Assembly (NCBI GenBank): GCA_013396915.1
Contig: VWZL01005058.1
Coordinates: 234,876-298,875, forward strand
Reading direction: 5' to 3'
Length of the DNA stretch: 64,000 nt
DNA from: Stercorarius parasiticus
Taxonomy: Eukaryota > Chordata > Aves > Charadriiformes > Stercorariidae
The translations under genes and the position numbers were made by a program. Below the pieces are notes generated by a model. The model had not been told where the DNA came from and did no database searches. It saw only the letters and a program-made list of their open reading frames with translations. This document shows, piece by piece, positions 28,009 through 38,846 of this stretch. The stretch's first letter is position 1. Each line of letters opens with the position of its first letter.

Positions 28009-28390
28009 CAGTGGTAATTCTTACTGCTATTCCTCCTTAATAAGATCCATTGTGCACCATAAAATAGTAACTAGGACACAGTTTGTATTCCACATGCATC
28101 TCATATCTCTTTAGCAGGTTCTTCCATATCCATAATCTCATCATTATTACTATTACCCTCAGAAGACAGTTGACTTGCATTAATCAGACAGGCTGCCATT
28201 CCCTTGCCAGATTTTCTGCAGTTTTATTGTGCTTTTGGACATTTTAATTAACTTGAAAAATTAATTAAAAATCTTACCTTATTAATATCTCCTACCTTCC
28301 CCCTACTCAGTAATCCATTATCACTGTTTATCATCACTGACCATTCAATTCCAGAATGGTCTTGTAATGGGAGAGCACACCAGAATGCCC
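28009..28390 (+). repeat. Duplicated non-coding element, copy B
   Basis: This segment aligns collinearly with 23325-23720 over its whole length. Shared blocks include ttcctccttaata, agtaactaggacac, ttccacatgcatctcat, agcaggttcttccat, aatctcatcattatt, gacttgcattaatcag, acttgaaaaattaat and tcttaccttattaat. I estimate about 70% identity with several indels not in multiples of three, so it is not a coding duplicate. Copy B has a 6-bp insertion (atccat duplication) near 28130. The AT-rich words include TAAT/ATTA homeodomain-type cores. It could be a paralogous regulatory element or an unlisted old interspersed repeat. Confidence 0.85.
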
Positions 28391-31254
28391 AGGTAATGCT
28401 AAAATGATAGGGTGACTCTGAGACGTCTTAAAACGCTCAATTTGGTCTTTTACTTAAAGAATACATGACTGTCGGAGAAGTAAAACCAAACAGCTACAGC
28501 TCATTAAAGACTATTCCAATTCCTTCCCACTCACAATCCAACTTAAATGCTCAGATCTTTCTTCTGTTCTTATACAGTTGGTTGGAGATTGCCAGAGAAT
28601 GGACTGAAGGAAATGAAGGCCAACTCATTTCAAGATGCCATGACACATCCCTGAAACTTGGTCACCAATCACATTAGTTAGAGTTTTACAATCTTTTTTA
28701 TGAAAAAAAAGAAAATTAAACAGGGAGCTATAGAAATTAACAAGGAGCCCGTGGAAATTACTCTTAAAACATATGTAGTTTAATAGAGAAAAAAAGCCTT
28801 TCTACTGATATATTTAAAGCAAGCTACAGAGCTTGGTAAAGAACAGTTGCCCCAGCATTAAATTCTTTAGGGTGGTTTTAAATTCCCAAGAGGCTGCAAT
28901 ATTTTGGACAAAAAAAACCAAACAGTGATTCCTTTAGCAGAAAGGATATTTTTCATGCATTTTTGTCTTTTCTGCCATTCTTCTCTCAATTGCTCAGCAC
29001 TATTAATATGATTAAATCATGATTGCACTAGCATGAGCAGTTCCACTGGAGCCAGCTAAGCTGGCTCTAACTAACAGCAAAGAAGAGCACACCATGCCAC
29101 AAGGGTGCAAAGCCTTGCCCTCAACATTTCTGTTTGAGGTGCCAGCTGGGATCTTACCTCTGTTCTCCAGCTCATACAAAGTGTGATGCCTGGACTGAAA
29201 GATTTGGAAACAGAACCGCAGATTTTTGATTCAGTGCACCATTATTTTGAATTGTCTGCTTTTAGTGACCATCCAATGGTACGTCAGCAGAGCTGATACA
29301 TTTTACCTCAGCTTTAAAACTTACTCAACGCTGTCTTTTGTTAAGAAGGGCCAAGACACACCTGAGCCAATTCCTCAGGTTTCAGGAATGGGAATCTCAA
29401 GCTGCTGAAGTGATAGACGATCATCCTCCTTGCAAGGGCATATCTCCCTTTTCCCTGGGAAGGAGAGAGACAACATCTACAGAGGGTTTCTATAGGGAAA
29501 ATAAAGAAATAAGCCCAGGTTCCTACAGACGTTGCTTGTGACGATGAACTTCTCTTAGAAAGAAATGGGACCTGCTGGAGACCTGGTGAGATTCAAGCTT
29601 TACTTTCCTAACAGTAAGGAAAGCTTGTCCCAAGGTAAAGGCACTTGGTTCAAGGAGAAGTGGGTTAAATTCCACCTATGGGCATCCTGAGTGTGCAAAT
29701 AATTTAGATATTGCCTGTCTCTGTCCCTCGCCTGCAATCAGAGCCGTGGAAGCAGCTATAACTAACACTACTGCTCAATGGAGAGAGCCAACAGCAGAGA
29801 AAAAGTGAATCGATTATTGATAATTTAAAAAAAAAGAAAAGTTAAAAGTTCCCAGCAGATAAAATGCAAATATTTAGAGCAAGCACAGCAATTTGCAGCT
29901 CCTCCCAAACAGGACAATTCCAAGAGCTCTCCATAAAGGAGGATGATCCAAGAAAGAGATACCCAAACTGCCTGTGGTTCTAGTCCTTCCAAGAACAAAA
30001 AATTTGTTTTTAAACTGGTGTCAGAGTTTCACGCACAAAGGCCTTCACCCACTTTTCATCCAAGTAAACACACAGATTACCAGAAAACAAAGAAAAAGGA
30101 GTGACCGGTATAGCTTAAATCCTAACAAAAAGCACTTTGAGGTAGTTTAAAGCTGCAGATCCTATCACAGCCAGGAGAGAAGCTTCTGAATTATTTAGTA
30201 ACCTCAGGCCTTTCAAAAGGAGAAGAAACTCATTGCCCGGTTCCATGGGACTTAGATGAAGTTGTGTTGGTAGGAGTATTAGATATTTATTCACCATGGA
30301 CTTTGATAAATAATTCACCAGTTCAACCGCGTCTAACAAGATCGCTGAATGGTGAAATCTCTGCAGTAAGCAAATAGAAATGTTTCCTCTGCCGACTGCA
30401 CAGGTGAGGTCCCAAACTCATCAAAAGAAATCCAGACTGCATTTTGTAAAAATCAGACAGGTAGTCAGAAAGCTTCATGGCAGTGGGCAAAAGTATTCTG
30501 CTTCATAATTATCGTTACAGACCCAGTCTTACCTGGCATATGGTAAATTCAGAGGTTTATTAATATAAGCCTGGACTACTGGATCAGAGGGGCCCTCTGC
30601 CCAGTACCACAACGCTTTTCACACAAAGGTGTCAGAGAGATGAGGAAAATGTCTTGTTCTTACAGTGAACAAGCAAAAATCTTACAAATCCTTCTGCTCA
30701 AAACCCAGCCATGCGCACAGAAGGGGAGTTATCCACTAATGCTGCTAAATGTACAGAAGCAGAATTTATGCGCATTCCTAAATAGTGTATCTTTCTCATT
30801 CTTTTTAAATAGATGGCCCAGAGGCCTTCTTTAAACCCCCTGTCCCGGTCTTCTTTTGAACTAACCCCATTTCTACTCTTGCAGTCGCATTTGCACATTG
30901 TCAAGCAATAGTGACATCAAGTGGCCTAGCTTACCTGATCGCTAGCATTTTTGTTTCCCCACTCATCCCGAGGGCAGATATCGATCGTCATCAATCCTTT
31001 GTGTAAACAGATCTGAAATAAATCCAGTATCAGACATTTATCCTGTTGAGGGTATTGCTCATCAGCTTGATTTAAGTTATGTTTATATGTGAGTATAGTA
31101 TGATTTACAAGAGACCTTCCAACTTTTCACTGTATGGTAGTTTAAAAGTTCTCTATCAGAAATATACCTGTATAATCCTGACAGTAAGAAGATTAAAAGC
31201 CACCTTCTCCCATCTGATCTATAGTGCAGGTACACCAATGCGGCAGAAATGAGT
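28391..31254. other. Unannotated intergenic stretch
   Basis: No gene was recognised. It contains one perfect short palindrome (29049-29067: gagccagct, one base, agctggctc) and A-rich runs. Open frames are under 75 residues with no domains. Confidence 0.5.
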
Positions 31255-31395
31255 AATATTTATTGTTTGTATTTCCTGAGTGCCTAGTATCCACCAGCAG
31301 AGATCAGGGCTCTGTTGCGCTAGACACTGCAAACGCATAAGGAAAAATGTTCCCAGCACCAAGAGACCTTGTAGTCTCCCTGGTGAGAAATGAAA
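31255..31395 (-). mobile_element. Ancient amniote LINE 3' tail (probable), reverse orientation
   Basis: The plus-strand text has tttattgtttgtatttcctg, tgcctag, gatcagggctctgttgcgct, agacactgc and cccagcaccaagagac. This corresponds to the reverse complement of a common old amniote repeat tail (GCGCTAGGCACTGTACAAAC-like). The same tail is present in plus orientation at 46.7 kb. The assignment comes from memory of the repeat rather than a search. Confidence 0.5.
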
Positions 31396-31539
31396 AAGGC
31401 AGAAGCAGCCAGCAGATAGGAGAGCACAAGACTATGAAGAGACAAAAACAACTTAGCAATGTATTCCTGCCCCACCAGCTTCCTAAGTAACAAGGAGGTA
31501 TAAACCCCTCTTTTATGGCTACACAACCCCTAAAAATAT

Positions 31540-31660
31540 GAAGGCAATTGGGATGGCAAAACCACCACTGTTGGCTGAAGTTATCCGGCAATGGAATGAA
31601 CTGCCAGAAGAGATCCGATAAATACAAGGTCTAACCACCACCTGCCGCCACAGCCAAACC
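31540..31660 (+). mobile_element. Old LINE reverse-transcriptase C-terminal remnant
   Basis: The plus-strand frame through 31580-31618 reads VIRQWNELPEEIR and then hits a stop. WNxLPxxIR is the conserved C-terminal signature of CR1/L2/L3-type LINE proteins; the CR1 copies at 9.4, 52.2 and 62.3 kb show the equivalent HWNxLPRE. The rest is too decayed to align by eye. It lies next to, but in opposite orientation from, the LINE tail at 31255-31395, so these are probably separate insertions or a rearranged one. Confidence 0.45.
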
Positions 31661-33991
31661 TTTTCCCTAGTGATACCCACAACGGCAGGTCCACCTCTGC
31701 TTCCCAAAAACAACAGCTGAAAATGTTTCGCCTTTCCCTCAAACCTACCAGATCTTGGAAGATTTCAGAGAGATGTGCTAGCTGATGAGTACAAACTATT
31801 TTAAAGATATTTACAGCATATCCACAGCGATATATTCAATTTGCTATTTCTTGTGAGCAATCAGTCACCTGACATATTTGGATGGCTGCAAATGCTACTT
31901 CAGTAAATTCTCCCTGAATTCTGAAAGTTTTCTGGGCCAAAGGGTTAAATTCACAAAGGTGTCCATTCCTCAGAAGTACCCTGACCAGCATCCGACAGTG
32001 GGGCACGGAAAAGGAGCTGCTTAGCAGACAGTGACTCTACGACACACATTCTCCTCTAAATCACAGGCTTTATGAGCCCTAGCAGCTTTAACGCATGCCT
32101 TCAGTCCCTTTGGAGAGAGGGCTAAGCGCAGCACACGAGGAGGGTGAGCATATGCCAGTGCATGAACTGAAGATGTCAGTACAGAGAAATAAGGACAGAT
32201 GCTTTCGAAATGAGAATGCTTTCCTCCACACTCCTTCATCAGTGACTGTGATGTTTTATATGAAATATACTTACCACACTTTCAGAGGTACCTTTGGGTT
32301 TCAGCAGCAGTGGACATGGCTGCAAAGCAAATTGGGGGAGGTGATATGAGCATGCCAGCTTTAACCTAGTAGTGGCAAGCGTAAGATCGTGGAAGACAAA
32401 AGAGAACACGCCTAAAAAGGATGAATAAGGCTGGTAAAAGGAGAAAAGTGCATGATCAGGGATGCTTTTGCATTCCACATTAAAGGTGGTGGTCACAGCC
32501 ATACGACTGCACAGCCTCTCTAGTTTGGCTGCAGCTGTCCAACCTCCAAGCTAGTCACCAGACATATACCCGAGTCTCTGGTTGCCAGTGGGTTTTGAAG
32601 CCTATGCAGTGCATCTTCAGGGGTAGTCATGCTGGTTAACTGGCACCTGGCATTTATTCCACTTCTTGTGCTAAAAACACACCTTCAGTTTGCTGTGGAG
32701 GTACATCCGTGGCACCACTTGGTTCCTCTTCACCAGAACTGCAACATGAGGGAGCTGCATTTCCTGCTTGAGTAAACCATGAGGGGCTGGGTTGACCATG
32801 GTCTTGTCCAATGTTTCTTTCCTGTTTCATAACATTTAAATAGCCAGATTCCCATTTCATTCCCCCTGTATTGAGAAGTTAGCTGGTTACACATACCAGT
32901 ATCTACTGGTAGAGCACTCATATGGGTTCCTGAGGCCCCCAAATCCAGCTGAACAAAACAGTAGTGTCTCATGGCACACAGCAACATGCTGCACATCCAG
33001 AGTGACCTGTATGGCACATGCACAGCAATCACAGTGCCACATCAGAGAAAAAAGAGGCCTTTGGAGCTGGGAGGCCCGGATTATGGGCCTCACCAACCCA
33101 TGCTGTAAGACAGCCCTGGTTATTGCTGAGTACAGGTGCAAGTGAGAGAACATGTTCCTCGTTATTAGCTATTCACCATGTGTGCTCCAACATTCATTAG
33201 TCTCCTGTTTAACTAGAGTTATTCAGGTAAGGAGCAGAGACAATACCATATGACTTATGTGAACACTCACACACTGAATAATGAATAGTGAATAGCCAAA
33301 GTGAACCTCTCACTGGACTGAAAATGCTTTGTCCAAGCTGTTTAACAAATACTTAGGAATAATATTCCTGTTGACAGAAATTGGATCTCGTTGAGGAATA
33401 ACTGATGCACGCACAGAAAAAATGAAAAAAAATATACCCCCCCCGCCCATACCCTCGATTTACTGAATTTACTCACAGTGAGTCATCTCAGTAGGCTCTA
33501 CTTTCCTGCAACTATGGGAATCCTCCCTTGGATCCACAAAAGGGAGAAATGTAGCTTTATATATCTACACGCCACCCATTGTTTTGTTGCTGTTATGGCT
33601 TTTTGTAGTTTTCTAGACAGTAGTAGTACTGAAATAATTTCCTCTGACAGCAGACTGCTAGGTGGAGGCACAGTGGAAAAGTAGGACAATGTTGCGGCCA
33701 CGCAGGGGCTCATTCACCCTTTCGGGTTTTGAGGGGAGGGATGTTCCTTCTAGTAGCAGGTTGACCAAATAGGATGCAGGGACTATGCAAAAGTAATGGA
33801 GAAGCCCTGGCACAGACTCGCTCCATCATTCAGGTCTATCAGGGGATGACATTTACTCCGGCTTTCTCATGTTGGGTTGTCATGTTGTGTCAAATTCAGT
33901 TCTCGACCCAGAAATGAGAGGTGGCAGGATCAGAATGGTGAGACAGCTAACAACAAAGATTACATGAGCTGGAAATTCTCTCTTACAAAGC

Positions 33992-34013
33992 AAAAAAAAA
34001 AAAAAAAAAAAAA
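33992..34013 (+). repeat. A22 homopolymer
   Basis: An uninterrupted run of 22 A. No SINE or processed-transcript body was recognised upstream of it, so it is best listed as a simple repeat. Its length should vary between individuals. Confidence 0.95.
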
Positions 34014-35535
34014 TCCAAAAAACTAAAGCTAGCTGTATCTCCTGGTTGTTATATTAATAACAGGTAGGCTGGACAGATATGCAGGGGCAATGCATGGATG
34101 CATTGAATAGCAGCTTGAAAACTGCTCCAAATGGCTTAGGGGAGCTGCTGAGGAGAAACTAATGTGTAAGACTTTCAAAGCAATCAAAACCCCAACAGAC
34201 TCTGAAATGGCTGCATCTTCTGCATCGTATTCTGCCACAAAGTGCTGTGAGCCTTGAATTAAATCACAGAGACATAAGCTGAAAGCGAGGAGCTGTAGCC
34301 ACAGCTTGATCCTAATGTAAAGCTTACCTCACCTCACCAGAAGGATCCAGGATAGCATTATGAGCCAAATTTTCACATCCTCTGCACTCCGGCATAGCAC
34401 ATAGCATCATCCTTGGAAAATATGTGACCTGCCAGAAGTAGAAATGTATCGACCCAGGATGCCGAAAAAATTTACCTTTGCAATCAGGATCAATTTTTGT
34501 TCTTAACACACCTCTTTGGTCCATTTTATTTCATATTGCTCTGTTTTGTTTTTTGCACGGGAGCCATGGGTAGTGCTGCAAATAGAGGAGAAACTCCCAG
34601 GGCTGTGTTAAAAAAATTCCAGATGTAAAGCAAAATGGATTAATACACTTTTCTAGAAAGTGGTAAAATGAAAACACATCTGATGGACTTCCACACAGTT
34701 TGCCTCAGGCAAAGAGCATTCCATTAAAATAAAAATACATTTGGTTAGCGCAAATTAAATGTTCCCAAGGAGGAATAGCTTGAGGTCAAAGGTGAAGCCA
34801 CTTTACTTGCACACATGTTTTCAATCTGTTTGACCTCTGTGATCAGCAAAGCTCAGATGTGCAAAGGGGAAGAAACTTAAAAGAGATCGGGAAGAATAAA
34901 AAAACAAAATACAAAGAAATGCATAAAAGATCTGCATAACATAGCTGTAAACTCCCTGTACTGAAAGAGGAAAAGGTGTGAGGAGTTTTTTCTGTGATCA
35001 TTCTCTGGGTAATAAAAGACCTGGAAGATCTTAACCATATTGCAGAATAATGTTTTTTCTCATCAGCTGGGACAGAAAGAATCAATCTTAAGCTGTTGTG
35101 GCAGGGATTTGTGTGGCTGATTGTGAGCACGCCTGAAAAGACTCAAGGGAAGTGGATCAAAAAGAAAAAAAAAAGAGCAAGTGAAAGACTTTCTGCTGAA
35201 CCAGTGCCCCGTTGCATGCACGCTCCCCACTGAATATGCTCTGGCTGCTCTCTTGCAGGCAGGCTTTTGGGGTAGGTTAGTGCCCAAGAAACCAGGAGGC
35301 TGGAGCAACCAGGCAGAGGAGAGCACCCTGCCAGTATACTGGGTGACAGACAGCTTCCAACGCAAGCTTCATGGTGGCCTAAATCCACAAGGGAAGAGCA
35401 GTTGTGCCATGCCTCCTTCGTAAGACGAACCTGACTGAAGATCTTATTCCTGCACTCCGGAGAGATCCGGCAGGCAGGGGAGACAGGGTGAGCAGGGGGC
35501 AGGGAAGATGGGGTTGTGTGTTTTGCCTCTCAGCT

Positions 35536-35606
35536 GCCTCCTCTCCTCTCCTCCGCTGTCCTCTCCTCTCCTTGCCTCGCCTCGCCTCACCTCTCCTCAC
35601 CTCTCC
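35536..35606 (+). repeat. Polypyrimidine tract (CCTCT/CCTCG repeats)
   Basis: About 70 bp of almost uninterrupted C/T on the plus strand, built from cctctcctc, cctcgcctcg and cctcacctct words. It is a degenerate pentamer-like simple repeat. Such mirror-like pyrimidine tracts can form triplex DNA. The GA-rich reading frame on the opposite strand is an artefact. Confidence 0.9.
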
Positions 35607-37323
35607 AACAGATACCATGAGCTGGGGTCTTCTTCAGCACAACGTGAATGTTTTGAACCTGGTCTCAAATATGTCCAAAGAAAAGCAAAAAAATCCAAAC
35701 AAACCTCAGCTGAAGGCTCATCTGGAGCTTTCTCCCTTCACCGTATACAGCCCAGAATGCTACAAATGACAAACCCTTTTATTGCCAACCACGGGTTTAT
35801 GATGCCTGCTAACGCTGAATGTTCACTGCCCTGGCAGCTGGCGTTAGACTGTCTTTCCCCCGCGGCTGGTGCTTGAGAGAGGAGCCTCTCAGCAGTGGCT
35901 GTTCCTTGCAGCCGAGCCTTAATCAGGTCAACAAGAATGGATTTTGCTTCTCACTCCCAATGAAAGGCTGTCGCATAAGCAGACTAGAAGTCCACAGATC
36001 CTTTGGACAAACTAGACTTACCCAGGAGCCACGTTTGGTCAGACTGCTGTTTTGAAGCCAGCCAGTTTAGCTACCCGATGTTTCACAACTCATCTGTTTG
36101 CTATGGGTTAGCAAATCCATTGGCCCCTCTCCATCTATGACAGCTGTGTTATTGCCTATGTCACTGCAGGAAAAAAAAAGAAAGGTGCTTTACATCTTTC
36201 CCAGGTTATTCCTGTGGATTGATCCATCTACAGCCCTGCGGCTGCAGGTTGCATCCCCGGTGGCTAACTACCCACCCACATGCTAGCAGGCACCAGTGCA
36301 ACCAGTGCATCTGCTGTGCAGAGCCCTGGACTCAGCTGGGGGCTCAAGGATTGTCTGTGCACCCATCTGGGCTCAGAAGGTTCGAGTGGCATTTCCCCCA
36401 GGACTTTCAGCGCTCTTTTGTCTTCTCAGCTGCTTCAAAGCAGCAGAAAACCACAAAGGAGTTTTTCAAAAGGGGAGTGTGTCTGCATCTCTACTAACTC
36501 CTGATCAAGAAAAGCAGCTCTGCGTTTGTCACAAATCCATGTTCTCACTGGTCCTGAAATCCCAAAGCCAGCACCTCCGCCAGCGCGAATGAGAGGGGCT
36601 GCATCAATTTCAATTATATAATACGGGTTAAAATCAGCTGAAAATCTGGGAGGCGGTGTTCAGAAAGTGCATGACCACTTCACATGTGCTTCAGCTGCAA
36701 ACGAAGCCCGAACTTCTGACCGTAACTCGCCCTGCTTGGAGTCACTCCCAAGCCTCCCACCCCTGAGCTTTGGCGCAGAGGGGATCCTGAAATCAGGCTT
36801 GAACCGTCTGCAAGATCAATGCTGTTTATGCCCTACCCCATGGCAGCAAAACATCCAAAAGGGGTTTGCTACACCTCTCTTGGAGTCACCAGGATCTGTG
36901 AGGTCGGCTTTTTTATTAACAGGTAAGTCCGTGCCATGTAAGGAACAGCAGAATTTACACTTGCCATCTGCAAAATGAATTACCAGTTCCAGGCATCTGC
37001 GGCTTCATAAATTATAACGCAGTGTCAGCGGTGCACCTGTGAGGAGATTTTAGACAACAGGAGCAAAGAAACTGCCAGCGTGCTGAGGGGATGCAAAGGC
37101 AGAGAGGCTGGAAAGGCATTTGGCCGCTACCTGCTTGGGTTTGCCCAGCTTTTCCCTCCTGCCTGCCCATCCACCAGCAGACTTGCACCACCCGCACCGA
37201 GAGTGGGAGAGGGCACTCTTTTATCAGCCTTTTAAATGTCCTCTCTGTAACTAGGTGTGGTGATGAGGCTCTGCTTGGCATTCCTCTGTGTCCCCCCTTG
37301 AGCACGGCTGGTGAGGACCCCTT

Positions 37324-37364
37324 GGGAGAGAGGGGGGCAGGCAGGGGGGCCGGGGGGGCTGGGG
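37324..37364 (+). other. G-rich tract with G-quadruplex potential
   Basis: Five runs of three or more G (GGG, G6, G6, G7, G4) occur within about 41 bp, separated by short loops, fitting the G3+N1-7 quadruplex pattern. An ambiguous base at 37365 directly follows the last run, consistent with sequencing difficulty at this site. Confidence 0.8.
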
Positions 37365-38830
37365 NTGTGCTGTAGCACTGAAGTCTCTGCTTTCCCTGTG
37401 TTATGTTCAGTGTGCAGAGTGACTCATCTGCAAGCGCAAATTACCTTTCTAAAGTATTCTTAGGAGAAATAATTAGCCACAAGCACCTCCTCTCCAGCCT
37501 CCTGTATGTGCCTCCAGGGACTGGGGCGCTTGACATAAATCATTTAGTCCCGAGCCCTAGCACACACCTTTCCCAAAGGACTCCATAATTGGCAAAGTAG
37601 TTGCCAACCGGGTTTAAAGTGATTTGAAATTGTTTTCCATACAGCCTTGCTGATAGCAAAAGGTTTCCCCCTTTCCTCAAGCATGAGTTACAGTAACATG
37701 ATTGAATGTAACCCGTTATTCAGTTCAAGCTGTGATTCTGATACGGTATAGACAATATAAATTCCCCAGAGCTCTGTGAGGCCACCTCAATGGTCCATTT
37801 AAGTCCAATTCAATTAGGCTCACTATAGTTCTTAGGATTTCTTAGGTATGTTTGCAGCAGCCTTGGGGTTTGAATGTGAGAACAGTATTCATCTAGGAGT
37901 TTTAAATTAGGTCTCAGGTGTCATCATTCTAAATGAATTATTACAGTGGTGTGTTCATGCCATTACAGGTAAGGTTATGTTAGTATCTCCACTCAGCCAT
38001 ATTAATGCACCGAGGGCTGGAGCTTGGTACGTAAGGTCCTTGCCTTACAGTGACTTTTTTAACCCACTTTTCAAAATAATCGGGCTGCCAGGCACCGAGC
38101 TGTATTTAAACTGCATGTAAATAAGTTGTTTACTTTCAGCTTCTGCCTGATCGTCAGCGGTGTGGTTTAGGAGGTGCTGTTAGGCCTGCAGCACTGCCAG
38201 TGCGCTCCCCTCCACTGAGAGTCAGGGGGAAAGGGTCCCTGCCCTGCCGGCCTCACCGTCACTGTCCCCGGAAAATAAGTGGGCAGTGGAGAAGGGAGCG
38301 CTGGGACGGGCAAAGCGATGGGGGAAGGAGTGAGAGCCCCTGCCTTGCTCATGCCTTCCTTCCCATCATTGGATTTGGGAGTCCTTCTGGTGCTGCATTA
38401 TTTCCCTAGCCACAGCTGGTGGGGAGGGAAACATAAAGATGATGGTTTATTTTGCTTTTCCCAGCTTTTCGCCGTTTGTGTCTGAATCTGATCTCTCTCC
38501 GGTACTTAACGCTCCTCTCAGCGGTTTCAGGAATGAGCGTGGTGAGGGGAGGGAAACACTTCAGAAGCCCAAATGGCCCCTCCATAATTTGTGCCTGCAG
38601 ATGGACACCATTTGGCTCCTCTAACGAGGCAATGCAAATGCCAGGTATGCAGATGAAGCTTACTTCAAAGAAGGAAGAAAGAAGAAGCAGAGAAGATGTT
38701 TAATTTTTGGCAGGTAACTCTGGAAGCCTAACTGACATTTGAGTTGATTCCTGAGACCGGTATTTAAAGGCTAAAGATAACATGTCTTTATTGGCCTACA
38801 TGGCAAAATTATTTTCATTATTTTACTCTG

Positions 38831-38846
38831 GTCCCCTCTAGTGGCT
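38831..38846 (-). promoter_or_regulatory. CTCF-like motif (candidate)
   Basis: The plus-strand text gtcccctctagtggct is, on the minus strand, agccactagaggggac. This is close to the CTCF core consensus CCASYAGRKGGCAG, differing mainly at its 3' end. Single-motif matches of this quality arise by chance, so the call is tentative. Confidence 0.35.

Noticed and set aside
35379..35618. Arg/Glu-rich minus-strand frame
   Set aside because: It is a translation of the pyrimidine tract.
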